From: Lachnospiraceae bacterium UBA7205
GTDB lineage: Bacteria; Bacillota; Clostridia; Lachnospirales; Lachnospiraceae
NCBI GenBank assembly: GCA_002490665.1
Contig: DKUL01000065.1
Location: 1,977-33,289 of the forward strand
Direction: 5' to 3'
DNA: 31,313 bases
The position numbers were made by a program, and so were the translations under genes. Under the pieces are notes generated by a model. That model was not told the DNA's origin and did not search any database. It saw only the letters and a list, made by a program, of their open reading frames with translations. How positions within the stretch are numbered: the stretch's first letter is position 1; every line of letters begins with the position of its first letter. Of this stretch, positions 8,588-17,255 are shown piece after piece.

Positions 8588-10310
8588 CCTCACTTATCTC
8601 CTTTTTCCACACCATTTCCTTTTCTCCGAAAACCGCAATCGGGTACATCCCGATTCTGCCGTCACGCAGATATATTTTCCCGAAAAAACAGGGCAGGCTT
8701 TCGTTTGTAATTTTTTCCAGGCATCTTATTTTTTCTGCCTCGTCCCCGGAATACACAACCTCCACGATAACCTCTTTTCTATCACCGTCGTACAGTGTCA
8801 TATAAAGCTTCTGGTCTGTCTCGCTGAAAACCGCCTGCCCGCAGGACTGGGGCTTTAAAAAAGCAAGCGTCGGTCTTCCACTGACCTGCCCTGTTTCTGA
8901 CATATTTATCCGTTCCGCAAACAGCCGCGCGAAATCCTCATAAAACCATCCATCCAGCATCTCTGCCGTCAATATGCCCTTATCCTTCCTGCGATCCGCG
9001 ATAAGCTCTCCCTTTGTTTCCCTGCTTGATGAAAGCCGCCCCCTGTTATCGCACTTTGCCTGTCTTAAGCGGATATGCCAGAATGCAAGATCCTTTACAA
9101 AAACAGGAAGCCCCCATGGTGTTTCCTGCTGGTACGCCTTTCGCTCCACGGCATTTTCATAAAATACAGGCGCGGCCTGCGTATATGTAAACCACTCTTT
9201 TGTATTCTTCTCGAAAAAATAAACGGTGTCGCCCTCATATCCGCTCTTGCTCTTAAAATGCTCGGTCGCAATGCCTGTCAAGTCCAGGTCCGGCGATTCT
9301 GTATAACCGGCGCGAAATTCCCCGCCGAGTCTTGACACCGCAAGACAGTCCTGTGCATTTTCCAGCCTCTGCGTCTTCAGGTAAAGCCTTGTAATCTGAT
9401 CCATGACATCCTGTATCCCGACTGACGCAGCCCTTTTCTGGTATCTGCCGTACACATTCTGCAAAGCGCGCCAGCTACCCTCAAAGTCCGGCAGTTTTGC
9501 ATTGTGGCTGATAATTGCCATGCGCTCCATATAGTCAAGTGCATTCTGCGGCGTCCTTGACAGGCCTGTATCAAATAGTTCATTCAAAAACACTTTCATC
9601 TGAGCGGCAGCGGCATGTACCTGTTCCATGTCATAGTCTGCCGTCCTGACATTCCCCTGTTCCAACTCGTCAATACAAAGCTGCCCTGATTCCAATTTAC
9701 ACCAGAGCAGTGCCTCTGCCTTGTGGGCGCAGAATTCCTTTTTGTGGCAGGAGCATGTGGCATATTCCAACGGAAATAACAGCTTTACTGTCATTCCCTG
9801 CGCAAGCGGCTGCACCGTCACGACGCTCGTATACTCAAACTGCGGCTTGCTGCCGGATCTTGCACGGACAATCACTTCCTGCAGCCGCCTCGTTCCCAGA
9901 ACCTTCCAGAGTTTTTCCACCGGATATGCCGCAATCTGCTGCATGGTTTTCTCAAGCATACCATCATTTTTTTGCGAATCTGCCGTCTGCGCTTCATCTG
10001 ATTCTGCTGTTCCCTGCGCTTTCGCCGGTTCCTGTATTTCTGCTGCTTCCTTTGCCGCCAGGATTCCGAGTATGACATGGCGGCAGATGCTTCTCGACGG
10101 ACAGGAGCACTGGCTTTCGCCAAGCGGTATTTTGATGTGCACCGTCTCCTCGCCAACCTTTACCGCCAGCTCCTCTCCCGCATCCCCGGGCAGAATTTCA
10201 CATGAAACCTCCTCCTTATCCTTATAGGCACGTTTCACAGTCCCCTTGTTGGATATGCCGATTAAATAATCATCATCTATTTCCTGAAAAACCGATTTCC
10301 AGTCACTCAA
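8580..10310 (-). CDS. SWIM zinc-finger protein with two SWIM motifs (YehQ-like)
   Basis: A 576-residue soluble protein. Two SWIM-type CxCx5CxH motifs are visible: C68-C70-C76-H78 (CSCPSRSICRH) and C186-C188-C194-H196 (CSCHKKEFCAH). SWIM motifs bind zinc and are usually found in proteins that contact DNA or protein partners. A low-complexity Ala/Glu/Gln linker (about 83-120) separates them. The C-terminal 350 residues have no motif I can name. The start is a TTG at 10310: a TGA lies in frame three codons upstream, and GGGAG is ten bases before it, so TTG is the only start giving the full protein. The gene lies 49 bases after the vWA gene and overlaps the small gene downstream. E. coli YehQ is the SWIM member of the equivalent cluster. 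Confidence 0.85.
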   Translation of the reverse strand: MSDWKSVFQEIDDDYLIGISNKGTVKRAYKDKEEVSCEILPGDAGEELAVKVGEETVHIKIPLGESQCSCPSRSICRHVILGILAAKEAAEIQEPAKAQGTAESDEAQTADSQKNDGMLEKTMQQIAAYPVEKLWKVLGTRRLQEVIVRARSGSKPQFEYTSVVTVQPLAQGMTVKLLFPLEYATCSCHKKEFCAHKAEALLWCKLESGQLCIDELEQGNVRTADYDMEQVHAAAAQMKVFLNELFDTGLSRTPQNALDYMERMAIISHNAKLPDFEGSWRALQNVYGRYQKRAASVGIQDVMDQITRLYLKTQRLENAQDCLAVSRLGGEFRAGYTESPDLDLTGIATEHFKSKSGYEGDTVYFFEKNTKEWFTYTQAAPVFYENAVERKAYQQETPWGLPVFVKDLAFWHIRLRQAKCDNRGRLSSSRETKGELIADRRKDKGILTAEMLDGWFYEDFARLFAERINMSETGQVSGRPTLAFLKPQSCGQAVFSETDQKLYMTLYDGDRKEVIVEVVYSGDEAEKIRCLEKITNESLPCFFGKIYLRDGRIGMYPIAVFGEKEMVWKKEISEDG

Positions 10311-10359
10311 TTCCCATCAACTCCCACTTGCCCGCTTCAGCGTGCCCCCAAATCAAAGG

Positions 10360-11487
10360 TTAAATTATTTTCACAATAAACTCCGACAGCTCCTCCGGCG
10401 TCAGTGCACCGACCGACGCCCCCATGCCTGCAAGCGTGGCGGCAGCCGCTTTGTCATAGTCCGGCACCGCCTCATGGTCGAGCGCGGGCAGCACAATCAG
10501 TTTTGCGCCGCTCTCGATGATGTTTTTGCTTATGCGGTACATATTGCCATAACCACCGCCCTCATAAAGGTCTGACACCAGAACGACCATGGTGCGGTGC
10601 GGCATTGCAATCAGTCCCTCACAGTACGCAAGCGCCCTCGCAATATTCGTGCCGCCGCCAAGCTGGACACTCATAAGCGTTTCCACCGGGTCACAGACAT
10701 ACCCGCTTAAATCCACCACATTCGTATCGAAAATAACAAGCCTTGTATCCAGCATCGGCAGCCTTGCAAAAATTCCCGCCATGACCGCGCTGTGAATCAC
10801 CGAGTCCAGCATGGAGCCGCTTTCATCGACGCATATGATAACGCGCCACTGGTTATACCGTTTCATGCGCGCGCTGAAATAAATCCGCTTCAGTACAAGC
10901 TGCTCCGTCTCTGTGTCATAATTTTTCAAGTTCATGCGGATGGTCTTTTTCATGTCAAGGTTGCGCATGGACTTCACCGGACTGCTGATGCTCCGATTGA
11001 GCTTTCCCGAAAAAGCCCGCCTGACGTCCTGCTCCAGTCTCCTTGTCAGCTCATCGGCAACCTTGCGCACGATTTCCTTTGCAAGCTGCAGCACCTCGCC
11101 TTTCATCAGGTGCTTTAACTGCATGATTGTTTTCAAAAGCTCCTTGTTTGGTTCCAGCTTCCTCAAAACCTCCGGGTCTGTCAGCAGCTCCGTCATGTTG
11201 TACTTTTCCAGCGCATGACGCTCCATGATTTCCACCGTCTTTTTGGGAAACAGCGTCTTGATTTTCGACAGCCAGCGCGGCACGGTAAGCTGTGATTCCC
11301 CGCTCCCGCCCTGCCGCTGCTTCCTGACCTCCTGCTCATCACCGTATTCCCGCGAATACAGATAATCCAGCACGTCCTCCATCTCTGTCAGTCCGCCCTC
11401 ACCCGCTCCCTGAAACGATATCTGCCCCGCTGCATACTTTCCGAGCACCAGACGCCATCTGTTCAGAATTTCCTGTTCATCTGCCAT
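10360..11487 (-). CDS. vWA-domain protein with intact MIDAS (YehP/CoxE-like)
   Basis: About 375 residues from ATG 11487 (MADEQEILNRW). The C-terminal half is a von Willebrand A domain with a complete metal-ion-dependent adhesion site: D221-x-S-x-S (VDESGSM), T280 (GGGTNI) and D306 (VSDLYEGG). The N-terminal half is helical and charged. Partners of MoxR ATPases commonly have this helical-plus-vWA layout. Start choice: AAAGGAG lies 13 bases before the ATG and 4 bases before a GTG at 11496; either is possible, and a longer GTG start at 11538 would overlap the upstream gene and has no good site. The vWA protein is expected to bind the MoxR ATPase and a client or the DUF5682 protein through Mg2+; this comes from family knowledge, not from this sequence. 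Confidence 0.87.
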   Translation of the reverse strand: MADEQEILNRWRLVLGKYAAGQISFQGAGEGGLTEMEDVLDYLYSREYGDEQEVRKQRQGGSGESQLTVPRWLSKIKTLFPKKTVEIMERHALEKYNMTELLTDPEVLRKLEPNKELLKTIMQLKHLMKGEVLQLAKEIVRKVADELTRRLEQDVRRAFSGKLNRSISSPVKSMRNLDMKKTIRMNLKNYDTETEQLVLKRIYFSARMKRYNQWRVIICVDESGSMLDSVIHSAVMAGIFARLPMLDTRLVIFDTNVVDLSGYVCDPVETLMSVQLGGGTNIARALAYCEGLIAMPHRTMVVLVSDLYEGGGYGNMYRISKNIIESGAKLIVLPALDHEAVPDYDKAAAATLAGMGASVGALTPEELSEFIVKII

Positions 11488-11518
11488 ACCTATCACTTTT
11501 CTCCTTTCAGGCGCTTCC

Positions 11519-13933
11519 CTATCCCTCTGGATACGCACGGCTCATCCTATCCCACACATATGCATCAAGCCTTTTTCCATAGGAAAACCACTCCGGAAGA
11601 ATTTCTTCCCTCTCCATGATATCCTCTCTCCTTTTCTGATGAAATGCAGCCGCCCGCCCTGCGATTTTGTCCGTTTCGGATGGGGTAAAATAGGCAAATG
11701 CCATCCGAAGCTGCGGCAGAAGCTCCATAAATTCATCCTCGCTGACCTCCCCCAAAAAGGAATCCATCATCCCGAGCAGCTCCTTTTCAATCAGAAGCAA
11801 GTCCCTTGCCGCAAAAAACAGACCCCTGAAAAATACCGCCGTCTGCAAAAGCTGTTCCCTCGTGCCAGTCAGGTATCCCTTGCACACCATGCCGACCTCG
11901 TGTGCACTTTCCCGCCCGCCGCCATAAAGGATTCCATGAATACAGCCGTTTAATCCCGCGTGAATCTGCGTGTCACCCTGCATCCGTTCCAGCGCCTCAA
12001 AAAAGTCTTCCCTTTCCGTTTCATAATCCTTTCGCCCTGTTATCCGGTACAACAGCTTCAATGCCTCCATGCTCTCATCAAGCTTCTCGTCACGTATCCT
12101 TGCAATTCCCGAAAGAAGGGTTAACAGCTTCCTGACACCCTGGCGCAGAAGCGCCCCGAATTCCATGCGTGACTCATATAGTACCCCCAGTTCCTCCATC
12201 ATCAGCAGCGACTTCAAGGCATCTGCCACGGAATAAAAATCCGCATCCTGCAAGATCGCATCCTGGACGGCACCATATACCTTGTCAAGCTGGCTCTCCA
12301 TTCCCATCTCAAAAACCTGTGTCAGAAGCAGTGCCGCGCTGTCTGCCCCGATGTCCCTGCCAAGCTGTTCCTCGACGATGCCCATGACAGCATCCTCAAC
12401 GGTCGCGCCATACACAGACACATCTATCAGCGCCGCATAAACCTGTGCATGGTACTTATATTTCCAGACCTCCCGCACCAGGTTCCTGTCCACACGCCGC
12501 TGCAAATCGGGTCCCTTGACACGGACTGCAAACGGTGTCTTCAAAAAGACAAGCCTGTGGAAAAACATGCTCATCTGTCTGTGCTTCTTACTGGAAAAAA
12601 TGGAAAACACCACCTCTTTTTCCAGCGTTGTATTTGTCCTGATTCCAAACTGGCTGCACTGTTTTTCAAAGTCCAGGACAATCGGCGGCACGTCCGCCTG
12701 CGTGCAGAGCGCACCGGAACCTGTTCCTGTCATCAGCTGCCGCAGAATGCGAACCGGCATGTCCGAGGCAATATTGTATTCCCCTTTTACATACGAGGAC
12801 AGGACTGCATCCTGCAATTCATACGCGCCCGGCTGCGGCTTGCCACGCAGGCTGCATAGTCCCTGTGCCATCTGCCACGCGCAGATTTCATCATAGGTGG
12901 AAAGATATCCCTCCTGTTTTCTCAGCTCCTTGCCCGAGGATACAATCATGTCCAGCACCGCTTCCTCATAGGGCTTTTGCACCTGGCTGGCAATGCCGTC
13001 CCATATTTTCTGATAAAATCCTGTGTATGGCATTCCGCTTGCATAACCGTTCAGGGCATCTGCCGCTTCCATGGTATATGGCATGAGGTAGACACTTTCA
13101 TCTTCATGCGGCACATACTGCCCAATGCTTTTGGCATATGCCGCCGTTTCCTGCCATTTTTCGGCGGATAACAGCTCCCGCAGTCCCGGCGTGTGGAAGC
13201 CTCCCGTCACAACAAGAACCCGGCGGCAGCCCCCTTGCACTTTTTGTACAATTCTTGCAGCCATATGCCGTTCCCGCGCCAGGCAGCCCTCCATCTCAAG
13301 TTCCGTCTCCGGCGTATTTTCACGCGCAAGTGCGCAGTATGTATTTAAGTGAGAAAACCAAACGTCGCTGTCCTCATCCATTCCGTTTAGCTCAAAATAC
13401 TTTTCCCAAAACTCTTCAAAGCTGCGCATCCCTGTCTTTTCGCAAAGCCTTGTGATATACGCATTCCGCGTCAGAAGATAGTCGTCGTTATAGGTTTCCA
13501 TGCTTTCCGGATTCCCGCTTCTTTCCTGCCCTTCCCTGCAGTTTACATGCGAGGCATACAGGATATCCCCATATGACAAGTCAATAAATGACACACATGT
13601 CATGTTTCTGTGTGCTTCCCGCAGCGCTACAAGCTCCGGCGAATAGTCAAGAAACGGATAATAACATTTGTAATGCTCCTGCTGTCCGGATATTTTTCCC
13701 GCCTTGTCATGATATGCATAGTAGATGGCAAACGGTGCACGCGTGTCCCCATGAACCATGACCGGAATCATCGCATTGGCATTGTCCGGTCCCTCCACCA
13801 GCACTGCATCCGGTTTCCATTCCCCGATAACCTTCTTTACGTGGAAGGCACATGCCGGGCTGTGATGGCGGACAGGAATCAGGCAGATCCTGGCTATTTC
13901 AGCCATTTCCTCGCTTCGTAATATTGTTTCCAT
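11519..13933 (-). CDS. DUF5682 protein (YehM-like), possible metallo-hydrolase of the TraB/EreA-type fold
   Basis: An 804-residue protein. The first 260 residues hold ordered motifs: IPVRHHSP (19-26), DAVLVEGPDN (42-51), RERHMAARI (220-228) and TGGFHTPG (243-250). This order of an N-terminal His motif, an acidic EGP, an R-x-x-x-MA helix and a GGxHxPG turn resembles the TraB/PrgY, ChaN and erythromycin-esterase superfamily of putative metallo-enzymes. That resemblance is my inference. The remaining 550 residues are helical with no named motif. The start at ATG 13933 is backed by AGAGGGTGG about seven bases upstream; the next in-frame ATG (13906) has GAGG only two bases away. The gene therefore overlaps the end of the MoxR gene by 40 bases, implying coupled translation. 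E. coli YehM is the counterpart. Confidence 0.85.
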   Translation of the reverse strand: METILRSEEMAEIARICLIPVRHHSPACAFHVKKVIGEWKPDAVLVEGPDNANAMIPVMVHGDTRAPFAIYYAYHDKAGKISGQQEHYKCYYPFLDYSPELVALREAHRNMTCVSFIDLSYGDILYASHVNCREGQERSGNPESMETYNDDYLLTRNAYITRLCEKTGMRSFEEFWEKYFELNGMDEDSDVWFSHLNTYCALARENTPETELEMEGCLARERHMAARIVQKVQGGCRRVLVVTGGFHTPGLRELLSAEKWQETAAYAKSIGQYVPHEDESVYLMPYTMEAADALNGYASGMPYTGFYQKIWDGIASQVQKPYEEAVLDMIVSSGKELRKQEGYLSTYDEICAWQMAQGLCSLRGKPQPGAYELQDAVLSSYVKGEYNIASDMPVRILRQLMTGTGSGALCTQADVPPIVLDFEKQCSQFGIRTNTTLEKEVVFSIFSSKKHRQMSMFFHRLVFLKTPFAVRVKGPDLQRRVDRNLVREVWKYKYHAQVYAALIDVSVYGATVEDAVMGIVEEQLGRDIGADSAALLLTQVFEMGMESQLDKVYGAVQDAILQDADFYSVADALKSLLMMEELGVLYESRMEFGALLRQGVRKLLTLLSGIARIRDEKLDESMEALKLLYRITGRKDYETEREDFFEALERMQGDTQIHAGLNGCIHGILYGGGRESAHEVGMVCKGYLTGTREQLLQTAVFFRGLFFAARDLLLIEKELLGMMDSFLGEVSEDEFMELLPQLRMAFAYFTPSETDKIAGRAAAFHQKRREDIMEREEILPEWFSYGKRLDAYVWDRMSRAYPEG

Positions 13934-15015
13934 ATTCCACCCTCTTTGCTGCCCTTGTCGCGGATAACCGTGTTGAAATAACCCTTTACCTTCTCCAGGT
14001 CGTCCTTATCCTCCTTGGAGATTGCCCCCACCAGATTCTGCACGAGGCATTCCACGTCGAGATGCCCGTCACCATAATAATATCCGGTCAGCATGGTCTG
14101 ATAATAGACTGACACTGCCTCCGCCGTGCTCATCACGGAATTGGGCTTATCAATCCTGTGCCCATAGGAGGAAACGCCCTCGCGCAGCTCATGGTAGGTA
14201 GTGGCGAGAAGCTCTGCCACATCCTCATCTGCCTTCATGTCCACATGGCTTTCCCGTGCAAGCATATTGACCTCGTTCATAATAATCTGCTTTTCCAGCG
14301 AGACCTTATTGACAGGCATTACCGTCTCGAAATTAAAGCGCCGCTTTAAGGCACTGCTCATCTCATTGACGCCCTTATCCCTTGTATTTGCCGTTCCGAT
14401 CACGTTAAAGCCGGGGCGCGCAAACAAAAAGCCGTCATCCCCCAGCTCCGGAATGTTCAATACCTTGTCACTTAACACACTGATTAGGCTGTCCTGAATC
14501 TCCGCAGGCGTACGTGTGATTTCCTCGAACCTTGTGAGAATCCCCTTTTCCATGCCGACATAGAGCGGCGACGGCACAAGCGCCTCCCTGGTCGGTCCCT
14601 TTGCCAGTAAAAGTGCATAGTTCCACGAATATTTTATCATGTCTTCTGTTGTCCCTGCTGTCCCTTGTATGGTGTTTTTGCTGTTTCCGCTGATTGCGGC
14701 AGACAATAATTCAGAAAGCATTGTCTTTGCCGTCCCCGGCTCCCCGACCAGCATCAGACCGCGGTTTCCGGCAAGCGTGACAATGCAGCGTTCCACTAAC
14801 GCGTCATTTCCGAAATATTTTTTCTGAATCAGATATGTACTGCCCTCATATTCGATGGGCTTTTCGCTTCCTAAGATAAATGTCCTGACCGCCTTGGGCG
14901 ACATTTTCCAGTTTTCCGGTCTTTTCTGTCTCTCTTCCGCGGAGTCTGTGCTGGCAAGCGCTTCAAGCTCCTTCTGGTAGCGTACCTCCACAGGTGGTTT
15001 TATGATTTCCTGCAT
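13894..15015 (-). CDS. MoxR-type AAA+ ATPase (YehL-like)
   Basis: A 373-residue AAA+ ATPase and first gene of the operon. Walker A is GEPGTAKT at 91-98. The Walker B region reads ILTRFEEITR (159-168), with FEE where the classical motif has DE, as in some MoxR subfamilies. Sensor 1 is IGTANTRD (N210) and the arginine finger region is LKRRFN (R225/R226). MoxR proteins form hexamers and remodel partners together with a vWA protein, the pairing encoded two genes downstream. The start at ATG 15015 has AAAGGA seven bases upstream. The 3' end overlaps the DUF5682 gene. The closest known arrangement is E. coli yehL-yehM-yehP-yehQ. Its client is unknown. Confidence 0.9.
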   Translation of the reverse strand: MQEIIKPPVEVRYQKELEALASTDSAEERQKRPENWKMSPKAVRTFILGSEKPIEYEGSTYLIQKKYFGNDALVERCIVTLAGNRGLMLVGEPGTAKTMLSELLSAAISGNSKNTIQGTAGTTEDMIKYSWNYALLLAKGPTREALVPSPLYVGMEKGILTRFEEITRTPAEIQDSLISVLSDKVLNIPELGDDGFLFARPGFNVIGTANTRDKGVNEMSSALKRRFNFETVMPVNKVSLEKQIIMNEVNMLARESHVDMKADEDVAELLATTYHELREGVSSYGHRIDKPNSVMSTAEAVSVYYQTMLTGYYYGDGHLDVECLVQNLVGAISKEDKDDLEKVKGYFNTVIRDKGSKEGGIWKQYYEARKWLK

Positions 15016-15082
15016 AGCGTTGTCCTTTCTTTATATATTGAATCTTAAACATATCTTTATAACCGATATGTTCTTTTTACAA

Positions 15083-15169
15083 ATATGGCAGTATGCTTTC
15101 AGCATGTATATAGTCCTGACATAATTCTATCACATACTGCTGCATACTGCCATATAAAAGATTCAATAT
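15083..15169. repeat. Nested inverted repeats plus a tandem repeat in the moxR control region
   Basis: The inner pair is ATATGGCAGTATGC (15083-15096) and its exact reverse complement (15142-15155). The downstream outer arm is ATATTGAATCTT at 15035-15046 (just outside the span given here), with its exact complement at 15158-15169. A second CATACTGC at 15133-15140 lies 10 bp, one helical turn, from the copy inside the inner arm, and a small ATGCT/AGCAT palindrome is at 15093-15105. All arms match perfectly. The set either forms leader RNA structure or is a cluster of repressor sites flanking the promoter. Confidence 0.7.
15124..15153 (-). promoter_or_regulatory. Probable promoter of the MoxR/vWA operon
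   Basis: On the minus strand, -35 ATGGCA (15153-15148, 4 of 6 consensus) is followed by an 18-bp spacer and -10 TAGAAT (15129-15124, 5 of 6), preceded by TGA, an extended -10. Transcription would begin near 15117, giving a leader of about 100 bases. The -35 and spacer are overlapped by the two tandem CATACTGC copies, while the other inner arm lies about 20-35 bases downstream of the start, a layout that suits repression. No dedicated regulator gene is adjacent. Confidence 0.45.
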
Positions 15170-15250
15170 TTTTATCCAACGCTAAACCAATGTTACTGTT
15201 TATTCGGTTTCAGTAAAAGGTAAAAATCTTGCAAAATACTTGCAGGCTTT

Positions 15251-17167
15251 TTAGCCGTTCCGGCTATCCGTTTTGAGATTCCGCTCCTCAATAAACTTCC
15301 AGAATTCCTCCTGTGGTAAAGGCTTTGAAAAATAATATCCCTGTATGTAACTGATTCCCAGCTCTTTCATTGTCTGATACTGCTCTTCCGTCTCAATTCC
15401 CTCAGAGACGATTTCCAGCCCCATCCCATGTATCATATGAATTGCACTGTCCATAATATATTTTGCCTTCTGGTTTTCAAAATACGCCATCGTCATATCC
15501 CTGTCAAACTTGACAATATCCACAGGCATATCCATGATGTAATTCAGATTTGCCTGCCCTGTCCCGAAATCATCCAGGGAAAACCGGACACCGTGCGCCA
15601 TCAGCCGTTCCATATTCCGGAGCAGCATAGCCTTTGCGTCCAGCGATGCCGATTCCGTGATTTCCAGATTAATCTGGTCTGCGGAAATTCCATATTTTTC
15701 CATAATCCGCATATAGTCTTCATAGAGGTGTTCTGATGCGCACTGTACCACGGACAGATTTATTTCCAGATAGTGCAGCCCATACTGCCGGATATCCGTT
15801 TCCCTGATCATTCGGCATACTTTTTCAAAAATCATTGCCCCCAGTTTCACAATCGCCCCATTCTGCTCCGCAACCCCGATAAACACACCCGGAGGAACAA
15901 TTTTTCCGTTTTCGTCCCGGATTCGAACCAGCGCTTCTGCAGAAGTAAAGCGGTTTTCCCTTGTTGAAAAAATCGGCTGGTAAAATACCTCCACCCTGTC
16001 TTTTTCAATGGCGTCCGCCAGCAGCCTTTCCGTTTCCCTCATACGATACATTTCTTCCGCCATCGCCTTGTCAGCAAGAATCAGATTGTTTTTTGTCAGT
16101 CCGGCGCTATCCTGACTGATACCCTGCATCAGGTCAAGCATATCATCCACATTATTTACGATCCCTGCATCCGCCATATAGATCCAAAAGTGTTTTACAC
16201 CAAACTGGCCGTCCTTCCCCCATCCTGATTGAAACCGCTGCAAAATACGCTGTGTCTGTTCTTTTGCCTTCTCCACATCTTCAAATACAAACAGGATTTC
16301 ATTTTCTGCCTCCTTAAAGATAAACGCGTCCGGCACATTTACCAGAAATTCCAGCATTTCCATGCCAGCAGTCCCAGTCTGGTCAGCGCGCATGCTCTTG
16401 TGTAAAGGCTCTTTCAGAACAAGGGTCAGTACGGAAAAAGCTGTTTTTCTCCCGAAAAGCTGCCTGCCATACTGAATCAGGGCGCTGTGGTTAAACATTC
16501 CCGACTGTCTGTCCAAATTGGTTTCCGGATTCTCCAGCTTCAGATAGAGGATTGCGACACCGATTGCAGACATATAGCCTACAATGAGCAGGCTGCTGTA
16601 AAAAAGCTGTGTCAGCGAAGCTCCAATCCATATGACCATCCACAGCCGCACAGCCTCCCGTCTTGCCGGATTGATTCTGGTCTTCTCTTTCCGCATCAGC
16701 AGAAAATTAATGACCAGAAACCCCACCGCAAAAACATAGGTGATGTAGACACTGCCCCCATATGTATAAATAATCGTCGTTTTATCCTCAGCAAACTGGT
16801 ATTCCATTGGCAGTGCATAAATCAGTATCATGCCCGCCACTGCCGCCAGCTTGTATTTTCGCACGCTCTTTTTGTAATCCTTATCCTTATAGATATCAAC
16901 GCAGACATATAATAACCCGCAGAACGCCACGCCCATCAATGTCACAAGATAGCTCTTGCAGATGAATCTGACAGCCATCTGCGGCAGCCTGTCCCGGAAA
17001 TCCAGTGCCAGAATCGAAAAAATATCCAGTATTATGCAGACCAGTGTTACCAGAAATGCCCTGAAAAATGCTTTCTCCGTATCCAGGGAAATTCTTTTCT
17101 GCCGTATATAAAAATACAGCAGTACCGCCATTAAAACCACGCCTCCACACTGCAGCCGTATATCCAT
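15251..17167 (-). CDS. Membrane-bound EAL-domain c-di-GMP phosphodiesterase with degenerate GGDEF-like domain
   Basis: About 638 residues from ATG 17167, which has a strong GGGGGG site six bases upstream; the longer frame to 17212 lacks one. The first 210 residues contain about seven hydrophobic segments, suggesting a membrane sensor. Next comes a GGDEF-like region (about 217-380) that starts DRQSGMFNHSA but has no GGDEF signature (NEILFVFED at the expected place), so it is likely inactive. The EAL domain (about 385-630) has its key residues: EAL at 411-413, N470 (EINLS), E502 (LEITE), D532-D533 (DDFGTG), K553 and E589 (SEGIE). It should hydrolyse cyclic di-GMP. No terminator is clear between it and the MoxR operon downstream on the same strand. 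It diverges from the two-component genes. Confidence 0.9.
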   Translation of the reverse strand: MDIRLQCGGVVLMAVLLYFYIRQKRISLDTEKAFFRAFLVTLVCIILDIFSILALDFRDRLPQMAVRFICKSYLVTLMGVAFCGLLYVCVDIYKDKDYKKSVRKYKLAAVAGMILIYALPMEYQFAEDKTTIIYTYGGSVYITYVFAVGFLVINFLLMRKEKTRINPARREAVRLWMVIWIGASLTQLFYSSLLIVGYMSAIGVAILYLKLENPETNLDRQSGMFNHSALIQYGRQLFGRKTAFSVLTLVLKEPLHKSMRADQTGTAGMEMLEFLVNVPDAFIFKEAENEILFVFEDVEKAKEQTQRILQRFQSGWGKDGQFGVKHFWIYMADAGIVNNVDDMLDLMQGISQDSAGLTKNNLILADKAMAEEMYRMRETERLLADAIEKDRVEVFYQPIFSTRENRFTSAEALVRIRDENGKIVPPGVFIGVAEQNGAIVKLGAMIFEKVCRMIRETDIRQYGLHYLEINLSVVQCASEHLYEDYMRIMEKYGISADQINLEITESASLDAKAMLLRNMERLMAHGVRFSLDDFGTGQANLNYIMDMPVDIVKFDRDMTMAYFENQKAKYIMDSAIHMIHGMGLEIVSEGIETEEQYQTMKELGISYIQGYYFSKPLPQEEFWKFIEERNLKTDSRNG

Positions 17168-17225
17168 ATGTATCCCCCCTATTTTATAGATATTCCTATT
17201 TACACATCTCATATGACAAGCAAAT

Positions 17226-17253
17226 ATTATAACGAATTCCGACCATAAAACAA
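17226..17253 (-). promoter_or_regulatory. Probable promoter of the EAL gene
   Basis: A perfect -10 TATAAT (17231-17226) lies 16 bp from a partial -35 TTGTTT (17253-17248) on the minus strand. The weak -35 is immediately adjacent to the first LytTR-type direct repeat (17256-17273), which fits a promoter needing an activator. The -10 is about 60 bases from the chosen start codon. Confidence 0.55.
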
Positions 17254-17255
17254 GA

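Noticed and set aside
9721..10227. 168-codon plus-strand open frame
   Set aside because: Antisense to the SWIM gene, without a ribosome binding site or recognisable motif.
15240..15266. Possible terminator after the EAL gene
   Set aside because: Short GC stems around the stop codon lack a following T-run on the minus strand.
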